A stretch of 64,000 nt of DNA from contig NZ_CP157793.1 of assembly GCF_040110915.1 (NCBI RefSeq), positions 3,174,939 to 3,238,938 on the forward strand, read 5' to 3'. Every line of letters starts with the position of its first letter. The first letter of the stretch is position 1. The position numbers were made by a program, and so were the translations under genes. Shown in pieces: positions 18,050 to 27,705 of the stretch. This DNA comes from Stappia sp. (GTDB lineage: Bacteria > Pseudomonadota > Alphaproteobacteria > Rhizobiales > Stappiaceae). The notes under the pieces are model-generated. The model ran no database searches. It had not been told where the DNA came from and worked only from the letters and a program-made list of their open reading frames with translations.

Positions 18050-19786
18050 TCACCCCCCTCCGTGCCCTGCGGAACCGCTCGACGCGGCCGGCGCGATCGT
18101 TTTCTTCATGACCTCCGTCTTGGGACCGAAGGCCGCCATCCGCCCGTCCTGAAGATACAGCAGCGTGTCGACGGCGGCGATCGCGCTCGGCCGGTGCGCG
18201 ATCACGATCACGATGGAGCCGCGCGCCCGCATCGCGGACACGGCCCGGGTCAACGCCGCTTCGCCTTGCGCGTCGAGATTGGAGTTCGGCTCGTCCAGCA
18301 CCACCAGGAAGGGCGACCGGTAGAGGGCGCGTGCCAGCGCGATCCGCTGGCGCTGACCGCCCGACAGCGTCAGCCCCGCCGCTCCGATCTGCATGTTGTA
18401 GCCTTCGGGCAGCGAGACGATCAGTTCGTGCACGTCCGCCAGCTTCGCCGCGGCGATCACGTCCTCGTCCCGCGCGTCCGGATCGAAGCGGGCGATGTTT
18501 TCCGCGATTGTGCCCTCGAAAAGCTGGATGTCCTGCGGCAGATAGCCGACGAAGCCGGCGATCTGTTCATCCGACCATTGCGACAGTTCCGCCCCGTCGA
18601 GGCGCAGCGCGCCCTTGAGCGCGGGCACGACACCGACGATCGCGCGCGCCAGCGTCGACTTGCCCGACCCCGACGGCCCGATCACGCCCAGGCCGTCGCC
18701 GGCCGAAAGCGCGAACGACACGCCCTGGACGACCGGCGTCGTCAACCCGGCGGGCGCGGCGGCCAGGCCCTCGATCCTGAGATTTTGTTCAGGCGCGGGC
18801 AGCGCGAGACGCGTGTCCGTATCGGGCGCATCGACCAGCAGCCCGCGCAGCCGCCCAAGACTCTGGCGCGCCGCCACGAAGCCCCGCCACTGCGCGACCG
18901 CCTGCTCGACCGGCGCGAGCGCCCGCGAGGTCAGGATCGAGGCCGCGATCATCACGCCGGGCGTGATCTCCTGGTCGATGGCGAGCCAGGCGCCCACCCC
19001 CAGAACCGCCGACTGCAGCACGAAGCGCACAGCCTTGATCGCCGAGCCGAAGCTCCCGGCACGATCCGACGCCCGGCGCTGACGCTCGAGAAACCGGTCG
19101 TTCGCCGCCTGCCAGCGCGCCGACAGCGCGGCGCGCATCCCCATCGCCTGCACCGCTTCCGCGTTACGCCGCCCGGCTTCCACAAGCGCTGCGCGCCGCC
19201 CTGCTTCCTGCGCCGCCTCGGCCGCCGGCTTGCGCGAAAACGCCTCGTTCAGCGCGATAAGAACACAGATGACGAGCGCGCCGGCCAGCGCCACGAAGCC
19301 GAGCAGCGTGTGAAAGAGAAAGACGATTGCCAGATAGACCGGCAGCCACGGCAGATCGAAGAAGGCCGCGGGCCCCGGCCCCGACACGAACTGGCGCAGC
19401 GTGTCGATGTCCTGAACGGGTCGCACCTGCTCGGCCCGCGCGCCCAGTTGCAACGGCAGCCGCGAGGAAACCTCGAAGGCCGGGGTCGACAGCCGCGCAT
19501 CGACCCGCTGACCCATGCGCGAAAGCAGGCGCCCGCGCACCCCCTCCAGCAACCCGAAGAACATGTAGAGCGCGACCACCAGACCGCCGAGCGCCGCGAG
19601 CGTCGGGACGGAGCCGCTGGCCAGAACCCGATCGTACACCTGCAGCATGAACAAGGGGCCCGTCAGCATCAAAAGATTGATGACAAGGCTCATCGCCCCC
19701 GTGCCCCAAACCGCCCCGCGCAACGCGGCAAACGCGGAGGACACCAGCGATGTGCGATCCTGGGCGCCTGGACGGGCTGTGCTCAT
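18050..19786 (-). CDS. Type I secretion ABC exporter (PrtD family)
   Basis: I place the start at ATG 19786 (MSTARPGAQDRTSLV), because the open frame upstream to 19861 has no family similarity. The product has 578 residues. The N-terminal membrane domain contains LMLTGPLFMLQVYDRVLASG, a diagnostic PrtD/HlyB-type segment. The C-terminal ATPase has Walker [10 protein letters not shown], signature LSGGQRQRIALARAL and Walker B FLVVLDEPNSNLD. It exports an unfolded protein with a C-terminal signal directly to the outside. The HlyD gene follows immediately. The substrate is not encoded nearby. Confidence 0.94.
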   Translation of the reverse strand: MSTARPGAQDRTSLVSSAFAALRGAVWGTGAMSLVINLLMLTGPLFMLQVYDRVLASGSVPTLAALGGLVVALYMFFGLLEGVRGRLLSRMGQRVDARLSTPAFEVSSRLPLQLGARAEQVRPVQDIDTLRQFVSGPGPAAFFDLPWLPVYLAIVFLFHTLLGFVALAGALVICVLIALNEAFSRKPAAEAAQEAGRRAALVEAGRRNAEAVQAMGMRAALSARWQAANDRFLERQRRASDRAGSFGSAIKAVRFVLQSAVLGVGAWLAIDQEITPGVMIAASILTSRALAPVEQAVAQWRGFVAARQSLGRLRGLLVDAPDTDTRLALPAPEQNLRIEGLAAAPAGLTTPVVQGVSFALSAGDGLGVIGPSGSGKSTLARAIVGVVPALKGALRLDGAELSQWSDEQIAGFVGYLPQDIQLFEGTIAENIARFDPDARDEDVIAAAKLADVHELIVSLPEGYNMQIGAAGLTLSGGQRQRIALARALYRSPFLVVLDEPNSNLDAQGEAALTRAVSAMRARGSIVIVIAHRPSAIAAVDTLLYLQDGRMAAFGPKTEVMKKTIAPAASSGSAGHGGG

Positions 19787-20070
19787 GGAGCGGCTCTCTC
19801 TCGAAATCATTCGTGCAATCGATACCGGCTCGAAAAGGGGCCGCGGCAGGGCCCCGCGCACGTCAGCTATAACACGACTGATGCCCGCGACCAGCCGGCG
19901 CGTCGACAGGCTTCGGGCAGCGTCCCGACTGATATCGAAGTCCTTGAACTTGACCGAAAGCCCGCCGGTCCCCTTGCGTCAGCATCCGCGCCGCGGCGGG
20001 GCCCGCTTCGCGGCGCGCGGGCGCCTATGCAGGACGAGGCCGGCGTGCCTGACATCCGCCCGCGCGCGTG

Positions 20071-20751
20071 TCAGGCGAAGCGGGCCGAGAGCATGCGGGC
20101 GGCGTCCGGTACGGCCCGGCAGGCGGTGTCCAGATCGAAGGCCTCCAGCGCGACGACGCCGATTGAGTACTCCAGCCCCGCGAAGGCCGCGCCGGGCAGG
20201 CGGACGGGGCTCGAAACCCCGACGGCGCCCTTGTGAAGCTGGCCCCGCGTGACGCTGTAGCCATGGGCCCGGGCAAAGCGGACCTCCTCCGGCTCCTCCG
20301 GCTGCTCCTCACGCGCCGCCAGGATGGCGATGCCGGCCGCGCCACGGTCGATCGGGTGCCGGATGCCGACGCGGTAGTGGATGTTGACCGCCGCCCGGCG
20401 CGGTTCGGCGGTCTGCACCACGACGCACTCCCGACCTTCCGCCATCGACAGAAAGGCCGTCGCGCCGGTGGCTTCGGCCAGGTCCTCCAGCACGGGTCGC
20501 GCCATGGAGCGCACGCTGTCGGCCGCCTGCGCGCCGAGCTGAAACGCCGTCGCGCCGAGCACGATGCGCCCGTCGTCCAGGCGCCGCACCATGCCGTGCG
20601 CCGCCAGCGTGGCGACGATCCGATAGGCCACCGCCCGGTGCAGGTCGAGCCGCTCGGCGAGATCGCTCACCTTGAGCCCGCCCGGCGTGCCGGCAACCAG
20701 CAGAAGGGCCTCGATGCCGCGATCGAGGGTTTGAAGCGTGCCATGTGCCAT
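20071..20751 (-). CDS. IclR-family transcriptional regulator
   Basis: This 226-residue protein has the IclR winged helix at the N-terminus (LDRGIEALLLVAGTPGGLKV, then LAERLDLHRAVAYRIVATL). The ligand-binding domain follows (ATGATAFLSMAEGRECVVVQ). It lies divergent to the P450-reductase fusion, so it probably controls the P450/TRAP unit. The intergenic region has a dyad TCGCAA-N15-TTGCGA. The effector is presumably the P450 substrate or a product. Confidence 0.92.
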   Translation of the reverse strand: MAHGTLQTLDRGIEALLLVAGTPGGLKVSDLAERLDLHRAVAYRIVATLAAHGMVRRLDDGRIVLGATAFQLGAQAADSVRSMARPVLEDLAEATGATAFLSMAEGRECVVVQTAEPRRAAVNIHYRVGIRHPIDRGAAGIAILAAREEQPEEPEEVRFARAHGYSVTRGQLHKGAVGVSSPVRLPGAAFAGLEYSIGVVALEAFDLDTACRAVPDAARMLSARFA

Positions 20752-20831
20752 TCAGCGCCTTGCCTTGCCGTTGTCCGTCCGCCCCGCCCTTAGCCACATT
20801 CCGCGACTTCGGCAACGGCGCGTCCCGATAT

Positions 20832-20858
20832 TCGCAATCCATATTGCATTATTTGCGA
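20832..20858. promoter_or_regulatory. Inverted repeat between IclR and P450 genes
   Basis: TCGCAA (20832-20837) and TTGCGA (20853-20858) are exact inverted repeats separated by 15 nt of AT-rich sequence. They lie in the only AT-rich stretch between the divergent genes. The position suits an IclR operator, but IclR sites are variable and this is a proposal only. Confidence 0.4.
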
Positions 20859-20930
20859 TTGAATGTCCGATATACGTCAAGTAAACCGGTTTCGCGGATC
20901 GGGTTCGACACGAGGGGAGGTATGGGTCAC

Positions 20931-23276
20931 ATGGCGCAACAGACACGGACCGAAGTGCGAGGCTGCCCGTTCGACGACGCCACGGCGGCACGCGCCGGAC
21001 AGGGCGGCTGCCCCGTCTCCGATCCCGAGGCAATGGCGCGCGCCTTCGACGCCTTCGAAGGCCCCTACCAGGTCGATCCGGCCGAGGCGCTGCGCTGGTC
21101 GCGCGACCAGCTTCCCGTATTCTATGCCGACACGCTCGGCTACTGGGTCGTCAGCCGCTACGACGACATCAAGGCCGTGTTCCGCGACAACATCCTGTTT
21201 TCGCCCAGAAACGTGCTGGAGAAGATCACCCCGGCCCCGCCCGAGGCGATGGAGGTTCTGCGAGACTACGGCTACGCCATGAACCGCACCATGGTGAACG
21301 AGGACGAACCGGCGCACATGAAGCGCCGGCGCGCGCTGCTGGATCATTTCATCCCGGCCAATCTCGAACACCACCAGGACATGGTCCGCCGGCTGACGCG
21401 CGAGAAGATGGACGCCTTCATCGACGCCGGCCGCGTCGATCTGGTCGACGCCATGCTCTATGAGGTGCCGTTGAACGTGGCGCTGCATTTCCTCGGGGTG
21501 CCCGAGGACGACATCGCGGTGCTGCGCAATTTCTCCGTCGCCCACTCGGTCAACACCTGGGGCCGCCCCACGGACGAGCAGCAGATCGCCATCGCCCACG
21601 ACGTGGGGCGCTTCTGGCAATACGCCGGCCAGATCATCGAGCGGATGAAGAAGGAACCCGAGGGCACCGGCTGGATGCACGAGACCATCCGCAAGAACGC
21701 CGAGATGCCGGACGTGGTCACCGACAGCTACGTCCATTCCATGATGATGGCGATCATCGTGGCGGCGCATGAGACCACCTCGCTGGCCTCCGCCAACATG
21801 TTCAAGACGCTGCTCACCCACCGCCAGGCCTGGGAGGACATCTGCGAGGATCCGAGCCTGATCCCGAACGCGGTGGAGGAATGCCTGCGCTACGCCGGCT
21901 CCATCGTTGCCTGGCGGCGTCAGACCACGGCGCCGACGCGCCTCGGCGGCGTCGATCTGCCCGAGGGCGCGAAACTGCTGATCGTCCAGGCCTCCGGCAA
22001 TCAGGACGAGCGGCACTTCGAGGATGGCGACAGGTTCGACATCTATCGCGACAACGCGGTGGATCACCTCACCTTCGGCTACGGCAGCCACCAGTGCATG
22101 GGCAAGAACATCGGCCGGATGGAGATGCGGATCTTCCTCGAGGAGATGACCCGCCGTCTTCCGCACCTGCGGCTGTCGGAGCAGACCTTCACCTATCTGC
22201 CCAACACCTCCTTCCGCGGTCCCGATCATCTGTGGGTCGAATGGGACCCGGCGCAGAACCCGGAACGCCGGCGGCCGGAGTTGGCGAACACCAACCTCCA
22301 CTTTCCCGTCGGCGCGCCGGCACGCCGCGACATCGCCCGCAAGGTCCGCGTGACCGAGGTGCGGGCCGAGGCGGACGGTATCCTCGGAGTGACGCTGGAG
22401 GACGCCAGGGGCCGGCCGCTGCCGCGCTGGAGCGCGGGCGCCCATGTGGAGCTGGTCGCCGGCGGCTACGACCGGAAATACTCGCTGTGCGGACACCCCG
22501 ATGCGCCGGGCTACGCGCTCGCCATCCTGCGCGAGGACGAGGGCCGCGGCGGCTCGCGCTACATGCACGAGACCCTGCGCGCCGGCATGGACCTGCGCCT
22601 GCGCGGCCCCAGCAATCTGTTCCGCCTCGACGAGGACGCCGGCCACTATGTGCTGATCGCCGGCGGCATCGGCATCACGCCGATCCTGGCGATGGCCGAC
22701 CGGCTCAAGGCGCTCGGCAAGGACTACACCCTGCACTACTGCGGCCGCGCGCGCCGCACGATGGCCTTCCTCGACAGGCTGGAGGCCGATCATGCGGGCC
22801 GGGTGACGATCCACGCGAAGGAAGACGGCGCCCGCGCCGATCTGGCGGCGATCGTCGACGCGCTGCCCGAGGGCGGCCAGATCTATTGCTGCGGACCCGA
22901 GCGCATGATCACCGCGCTTGAGACCCTGACGGCCGATCTGCCTGAGGGCACGCTGCATTTCGAGCATTTCTCGACCGCCAACGCCGGACTGGACCCGGAC
23001 AATGAAACCGCCTTCGATGTCGAGCTGAAGGACTCCGGCCTGACCTTGCACGTCGGCGCCGACCAGACCCTGCTGGACGCGATCCAGGCGGCGGGGATCG
23101 ACGTGGCCTCCGACTGCTGCGAAGGTCTGTGCGGCAGTTGCGAGGTGACCGTGCTCGACGGCGAGATCGACCACCGCGACAAGGTTCTCACGCGCGGCGA
23201 GCGTGCCGAGAGCCGTCGCATGATGGCCTGTTGTTCCCGCGCCAGAAACGGGGCGCGGATCAAGCTGGCGCTGTAG
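20931..23276 (+). CDS. Self-sufficient cytochrome P450 fused to a flavin/2Fe-2S reductase
   Basis: The product is 781 residues, starting at ATG 20931, which lies 10 nt from GGGGAGG; the ATG at 20922 is only 1 nt away from it. Residues ~1-430 are a P450 with the I-helix AAHETTSLAS and the heme-binding loop FGYGSHQCMGKNIGR (cysteine near 389). Residues ~460-680 are a reductase with flavin- and NAD(P)H-binding motifs (DRKYSLCG, IAGGIGITPILAMADRL). The C-terminus is a plant-type 2Fe-2S ferredoxin (CCEGLCGSCEV and a distal CC). The layout matches class VII (CYP116B-type) enzymes with a phthalate-dioxygenase-reductase partner. It hydroxylates or dealkylates a small organic compound, probably imported by the TRAP system behind it. 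Confidence 0.95.
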   Translation: MAQQTRTEVRGCPFDDATAARAGQGGCPVSDPEAMARAFDAFEGPYQVDPAEALRWSRDQLPVFYADTLGYWVVSRYDDIKAVFRDNILFSPRNVLEKITPAPPEAMEVLRDYGYAMNRTMVNEDEPAHMKRRRALLDHFIPANLEHHQDMVRRLTREKMDAFIDAGRVDLVDAMLYEVPLNVALHFLGVPEDDIAVLRNFSVAHSVNTWGRPTDEQQIAIAHDVGRFWQYAGQIIERMKKEPEGTGWMHETIRKNAEMPDVVTDSYVHSMMMAIIVAAHETTSLASANMFKTLLTHRQAWEDICEDPSLIPNAVEECLRYAGSIVAWRRQTTAPTRLGGVDLPEGAKLLIVQASGNQDERHFEDGDRFDIYRDNAVDHLTFGYGSHQCMGKNIGRMEMRIFLEEMTRRLPHLRLSEQTFTYLPNTSFRGPDHLWVEWDPAQNPERRRPELANTNLHFPVGAPARRDIARKVRVTEVRAEADGILGVTLEDARGRPLPRWSAGAHVELVAGGYDRKYSLCGHPDAPGYALAILREDEGRGGSRYMHETLRAGMDLRLRGPSNLFRLDEDAGHYVLIAGGIGITPILAMADRLKALGKDYTLHYCGRARRTMAFLDRLEADHAGRVTIHAKEDGARADLAAIVDALPEGGQIYCCGPERMITALETLTADLPEGTLHFEHFSTANAGLDPDNETAFDVELKDSGLTLHVGADQTLLDAIQAAGIDVASDCCEGLCGSCEVTVLDGEIDHRDKVLTRGERAESRRMMACCSRARNGARIKLAL

Positions 23277-23331
23277 GGGCCCTGTCCCTGCACGTTCGCC
23301 TCAACCTGGAACTACAATGGGAGGAAACGAC

Positions 23332-24372
23332 ATGACACGGAAATCCACATGGCTTGCGGGCGCGGCCGTTTCGGCCGTCCTGGCGATCGCCGGCGCGACC
23401 GGCGCAAACGCGCAGACGACGCTCAAGGTGAGCCACTATCTTCCGGCCGTGCACGGCATCCACACGGATTTCATCGTGCCCTGGACCGAGCAGATCACCG
23501 AATGCACCGGCGGCGAGGTCGAGTTCGAGATCTTCCCCGCCGGCTCGCAGCTCGGCAATGTCGCGCGGCAGCAGGAGCAGGTGATGGCCGGCGTGGTCGA
23601 CATCGCCCACGGCCTTCACGGCATCCCGCGCGGGCGCTTCCCGCGCACCTCGCTGATCGACATGCCCTTCCTGACCGATGACGCGGGCGCCGCGAGCTAC
23701 GCACTGTGGGAGCTCTATCCGGAGTATCTCGCCGAGGAATATCGCGGCCTGAAGGTGCTGGCGCTGCATGCGCACAACGGCGGCCTGCTGCACACCGGCG
23801 AGAAGAAGGTCGAGACGATGGAGGACATGCAGGGGCTGCGCATCCGCACGCCGAGCCCGGCCGTGTCGCAGATGCTGTCCTTCCTCGGCGCCGATCCCCA
23901 GGGCCTGCCGCCGGGCGAGGTCTACGAAAGCCTCCAGCGCGGCGTCATCGACGGCACCGTCTTTCCGTGGGATCCGGTCAAGAGCTTCGGCCTGAACGAG
24001 GTGCTGAACTATCACCTGGACCTCGGCGCCTACACGGTGTCCTTCTTCTACGTGATGAACCAGCGCGCCTACGACGGGCTGAGCGAAACGGCACAGGCCT
24101 GTATCGACCAGTACTCCGGCGCCGACCTCGTCGCGAAATTCGGCGACTGGTGGGATCAGTGGGATGCGCCCGGCCGGCAGGATGCGATCGACGCCGGTCA
24201 CGAGATCCGCACGCTGTCCGAGGACGAGCGGGCGCGCTGGGAAGAGGCGCTTCAGCCGATGATGGCGTCCTATCTCCAGTCGGTCCGGGACGCCGGCGTC
24301 GACAATGCCGAGGAAATCCTCGAGGCCATGCGCGCCAAGATCCGCGAGTATGAGGCCGCGAACAAGGACTGA
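23332..24372 (+). CDS. dctP: TRAP transporter solute-binding protein
   Basis: ATG 23332 follows GGGAGGAA; the product has 346 residues. A signal peptide (WLAGAAVSAVLAIAGATGA, cleavage near NAQ-TT) precedes a DctP-family lobe pair. Family marks are LKVSHYLPAVHGIHTDF, FEIFPAGSQLG, the central QGLRIRTPSPAVSQML, and the membrane-facing helix WEEALQPMMASYL. It captures an organic acid in the periplasm. It lies 55 bp after the P450 gene and ahead of dctQM, so the imported acid is a candidate P450 substrate. Confidence 0.93.
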   Translation: MTRKSTWLAGAAVSAVLAIAGATGANAQTTLKVSHYLPAVHGIHTDFIVPWTEQITECTGGEVEFEIFPAGSQLGNVARQQEQVMAGVVDIAHGLHGIPRGRFPRTSLIDMPFLTDDAGAASYALWELYPEYLAEEYRGLKVLALHAHNGGLLHTGEKKVETMEDMQGLRIRTPSPAVSQMLSFLGADPQGLPPGEVYESLQRGVIDGTVFPWDPVKSFGLNEVLNYHLDLGAYTVSFFYVMNQRAYDGLSETAQACIDQYSGADLVAKFGDWWDQWDAPGRQDAIDAGHEIRTLSEDERARWEEALQPMMASYLQSVRDAGVDNAEEILEAMRAKIREYEAANKD

Positions 24373-24393
24373 CGCGGACCGCACCCGCGTTCG

Positions 24394-24475
24394 ACGCCGG
24401 CCCGCGCCGTGACGCGCGGGCCGGCGTTGACGGGTCTGCGTCGGCGCGCCGGCGTTGGCGGGTCTGCGTGGGCAA
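24394..24475 (+). repeat. Intercistronic hairpin and tandem repeats between dctP and dctQ
   Basis: A perfect 13-bp stem ACGCCGGCCCGCG (24394-24406) and CGCGGGCCGGCGT (24415-24427) has an 8-nt loop. It is followed by two 28-bp near-identical tandem units starting at 24420 and 24448 (both begin GCCGGCGTTG) and a partial third copy. No T-run follows. Such a structure after a binding-protein gene may stabilise its mRNA and lower downstream membrane-subunit expression. Confidence 0.6.
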
Positions 24476-24509
24476 GTCTGCGTCGGGCGATCGGTGAGGA
24501 GGGAAACCG

Positions 24510-24998
24510 GTGAGACGTGTGATGAAAGGGGCGAGAGCGCTCGTCGCGGCGATGGCCGTTGCCGGGGTCGCCGCCTATGGAGCCGCCGCCCTGGTCACGG
24601 TGGCCGATGTTCTCGGCCGCCGGATCGGCCTGCCGATCGAAGGCGTGGTCGATCTGGTGCAGCTCTTCGTGGTGACCGGCGCCTGGCTCGTGATGCCCTA
24701 TGCCTTCATGGCGGCAGCGCATGTGAGCGTGGATTTCCTGCTGACATCGATGCCCCGCAAGCTGATGCTCGCCTTGCGCGCGGTAGCCGTCGTCGCGACG
24801 CTCGCCCTCCTGGGGCTGATGCTGTGGCAGGGCTTCCTGACCTTCCAGACCCGGACGATGTTCGGCGACCGCTCGCAGCAGCTGGGCATCCCGATCGCCT
24901 GGTACTGGTACCCGCTGCTGATCGGCCTCGCCGCCTCCATGCTCGGCGCCCTCCTCCAGTTCCGTGACGCCCTGCAGGGGAAGCCCGATCATGACTGA
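24510..24998 (+). CDS. dctQ: TRAP transporter small permease
   Basis: This is a 162-residue membrane protein with four hydrophobic helices. The start is GTG 24510, 6 nt after GAGGAGGG. Typical DctQ features are VVTVADVLGRRIGLPIEGVV-like helix 2, a conserved polar patch LVMPYAFMAAAHVSVDF, and the late segment GIPIAWYWYPLLIGLA. It partners with the large permease, with which it overlaps by 8 nt. Confidence 0.92.
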   Translation: MRRVMKGARALVAAMAVAGVAAYGAAALVTVADVLGRRIGLPIEGVVDLVQLFVVTGAWLVMPYAFMAAAHVSVDFLLTSMPRKLMLALRAVAVVATLALLGLMLWQGFLTFQTRTMFGDRSQQLGIPIAWYWYPLLIGLAASMLGALLQFRDALQGKPDHD

Positions 24999-26292
24999 AT
25001 CGCTTCTCGGCCTCACCGGCTTCGCCGCCGCCCTGATCCTGATCGGTCTGGGCTTCCCGGTCGCCATCTCCATGGGGGTGATCGGCGCGCTCGGCTACTG
25101 GTATCTGAACGGCTGGATCGGGGTGTCCTACATCCTCGGCTCCAGCCCGTTCGAATCGATCTTTCCCTATTCCTTCTCGGTGATCCCGCTCTTCGTGATG
25201 ATGGGCGTGTTCGCCTCGCACGCGGGCTTGTCGCGGTCGCTGTTCGCTGTGATCAACGCCCACATCGGCCACCGCAAGGGCGGGCTGGCCGTCACCACGG
25301 TGGGCGCGAGCGCGGTGTTCGGCGCGATCTGCGGCTCGTCGCTGGCCACCGTCGCCACCATCGGCCGGGTCGCCCTGCCGGAAATGAAACGGCACGGCTA
25401 CGACCCGTCGCTGTCCACCGCCACGGTCGCGGCCGGGGGAACGCTCGGCGTTCTGATCCCGCCCTCGGTGCTGCTGGTCATCTACGGACTGCTCACCCAG
25501 AGCTCCATCGGGCAGCTGTTCATCGCGGCGCTGGTGCCCGGCGTGCTCGGCGCGCTGCTCTATGCCGGCGCGATCATGGTGCGCGTGCGGCTGCAGCCGG
25601 AGATCGCCCCGCGCGCCGAACGCACCGGCTGGCAGGACCGCATGCGCCACCTCAAGAAGGTCTGGCCGGTCGTCCTGCTGTTCGTGGTGGTGATCGGCGG
25701 CATCTATCTCGGCTGGTTCTCGCCGACCGAGGCGGCGGCCGTCGGCGCGGTGGGCGCCTTTCTTCTCGCCCTCGCCTCGGGCGAGCTGACCCGCGCGAAG
25801 CTCAAGGCCTCCGTCTTCGAAACGGCGGCCCTGACGGGCATGATCTTCTTCATCCTGATCGGCGCGGCGCTGTTCAACTTCTTCCTGGAAAACACCGGCC
25901 TGCCGCAGTTCCTGATCGATCAGATCCGCACCTCCGGGCTCGACCCCACCACCGTGCTGATCCTGATCCTGATTTTCTACATCGTGCTGGGGTGTTTCAT
26001 GGATTCCATGTCCATGATCCTGCTGACGGTACCCCTGCTGGCCCCGGTGGCGCTGGAACTCGGGTTCGATCTCATCTGGTTCGGAATCATCGTGGTCACG
26101 GTGGCGGAAATCGGCCTGATCACGCCGCCGATCGGCATGAACCTCTTCGTCGTCCAGGCCACGGCCCGCGACGTGACGCAAGGCACCGTCGTGCGGGGCA
26201 TCTTCCCCTTCATCCTCGCCGACATCCTGCGCCTGACGCTGCTTGTCGCCTTCCCCGCCCTCGTGCTCTGGCTGCCCTCGCAGGCGTTCTGA
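24991..26292 (+). CDS. dctM: TRAP transporter large permease
   Basis: The ATG at 24991 lies inside the dctQ 3' end; the product has 433 residues and about twelve hydrophobic segments. Family marks are FPVAISMGVIGALGYWYLNG, AVFGAICGSSLATVATIG, GGTLGVLIPPSVLLVIYGL and GLITPPIGMNLFVVQA. It moves the solute with sodium coupling, using DctP as receptor. It ends the P450-dctPQM unit and converges on the flavoprotein gene after about 100 bp. Confidence 0.95.
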   Translation: MTESLLGLTGFAAALILIGLGFPVAISMGVIGALGYWYLNGWIGVSYILGSSPFESIFPYSFSVIPLFVMMGVFASHAGLSRSLFAVINAHIGHRKGGLAVTTVGASAVFGAICGSSLATVATIGRVALPEMKRHGYDPSLSTATVAAGGTLGVLIPPSVLLVIYGLLTQSSIGQLFIAALVPGVLGALLYAGAIMVRVRLQPEIAPRAERTGWQDRMRHLKKVWPVVLLFVVVIGGIYLGWFSPTEAAAVGAVGAFLLALASGELTRAKLKASVFETAALTGMIFFILIGAALFNFFLENTGLPQFLIDQIRTSGLDPTTVLILILIFYIVLGCFMDSMSMILLTVPLLAPVALELGFDLIWFGIIVVTVAEIGLITPPIGMNLFVVQATARDVTQGTVVRGIFPFILADILRLTLLVAFPALVLWLPSQAF

Positions 26293-26394
26293 GTCCCCCA
26301 CCGGCGCCCGGGCGGCCCTCCCCGCGCCTGCGGATGTCCCGACGCAGAGTGGCCCGGCGCGGACGCCGCGATGCCGCCGGGGCGGGCTCGGTCT

Positions 26395-27567
26395 TCAGCC
26401 CTGGCGCCTTGCGGAGACGGCCCGGCCGGCCGCCCACCCGGAAGACCAGGCCCACTGGAAATTGTAGCCGCCCAGCCAGCCGGTCACATCGACGGCCTCG
26501 CCGATGGCATGGAGACCGGGAACGCTCTTCGCCTCCATCGTGCGCGACGACAGGGCGTCGGTCGAGATCCCGCCGGCCGTCACCTCGGCCTTGGCGAAGC
26601 CTTCGGTGCCGGTGGGATGGAAGGTCAGGGCCCGCAGGGTGTCGGCGGCGCGTTGGAGATCCGCATCCGAGGTGTTTCCCAATTCCCGTTTCAGTCCGAT
26701 ATGCGCCGCCAGAACCTCGGCCAGACGGTTGGGTAGGTGCTCGCTCAGGACGGCGCGCAGCCGCGAGCGGGGCGAGCGCCGCCGCGCGTCACTCAGGATC
26801 TCCGCGGCGTTCGCGATCAGTTCCAGCACGACCGGCGCGCCGGGCGTCCAATAGGAGGACGCCTGCAGGATCGCCGGCCCCGACAGCCCGCGATGGGTGA
26901 AGAGGGCCGCCTCGGAAAAGGCCGTGTCGCCGACCCGCGCCGTGACCGGACAGGACACGCCGGTGATCCCGCGAAACGCCTGCGCCTCTTCCCCCAGCGT
27001 CAGCGGAACCAGCGCCGGCCGCGGCGGCACCACGGGCAGCCCGAAGCGCTGCGCGATCTCATAGGCGATCCCGGAGGCCCCCATCTTCGGAATGGAGGGA
27101 CCGCCGGTGGCGATCACCAGATGGGGCGCCGTTTCGCCCGCGACGCGAAACACGCCGTCGCCATGCCCGATCTCGCCGATCGGCGTCGACAGCCGGATCT
27201 CGACCCCGCCCCGCGCGCATTCCTCGAGCAGCATCGCCACGATCTGCCGCGCGGAGCCGTCGCAGAACAATTGCCCCAGCGTCTTTTCGTGCCACGCAAT
27301 GCGGTAGCGGTCGACCAGCGCGAGGAAGTCCCATTGCGTGTAGCGGGCGAGCGCCGATTTGGCGAAATGCGGGTTCTCGGACAGAAACCGGTCCGGGGCC
27401 GTTTCCATGTTGGTGAAGTTGCACCTGCCGCCGCCCGAGATCAGGATCTTCTTGCCCGCCGCCTCGGCATGATCGAGCAGGAGCACCCGCGACCCGGCCT
27501 GTCCCGCCGTCGCCGCCGCCATCAGGCCGGCAGCGCCGGCCCCGAGAACAATCACGTCGAATGTCAT
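26395..27567 (-). CDS. HI0933/BaiN-family NAD(P)/FAD-dependent oxidoreductase
   Basis: This 390-residue flavoprotein has an N-terminal FAD-binding motif VIVLGAGAAGLMAAA, the family hallmark GGGRCNFTN, and a C-terminal HAIGEAVDVTGWLGGYNFQW block that closes the FAD site. The family (YhiN/BaiN) has no settled general reaction; one studied member reduces bile-acid intermediates. It is a single gene between two convergent/divergent units, with its start about 140 bp from the next LysR gene stop. There is no contextual clue to its substrate. Confidence 0.9.
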   Translation of the reverse strand: MTFDVIVLGAGAAGLMAAATAGQAGSRVLLLDHAEAAGKKILISGGGRCNFTNMETAPDRFLSENPHFAKSALARYTQWDFLALVDRYRIAWHEKTLGQLFCDGSARQIVAMLLEECARGGVEIRLSTPIGEIGHGDGVFRVAGETAPHLVIATGGPSIPKMGASGIAYEIAQRFGLPVVPPRPALVPLTLGEEAQAFRGITGVSCPVTARVGDTAFSEAALFTHRGLSGPAILQASSYWTPGAPVVLELIANAAEILSDARRRSPRSRLRAVLSEHLPNRLAEVLAAHIGLKRELGNTSDADLQRAADTLRALTFHPTGTEGFAKAEVTAGGISTDALSSRTMEAKSVPGLHAIGEAVDVTGWLGGYNFQWAWSSGWAAGRAVSARRQG

Positions 27568-27705
27568 GCCCGTCCTCTACGACGGCGCGCGGAAAAGCAA
27601 AAGGGGCCTGGTGCTGTTCTCACCGGCCGACACGAAGGGCGCGCTGGAAAGACCCGCCGGTCGGCTTCGCCGTCAGGGGGCGCGCTGATCGGTGACGGAC
27701 AGGGA

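Noticed and set aside
17531..20236. A 901-residue open frame on the plus strand opposite the type I secretion genes
   Set aside because: It is antisense to two well-supported genes in high-GC DNA, and its product is low-complexity Arg/Ala/His-rich with no family resemblance.
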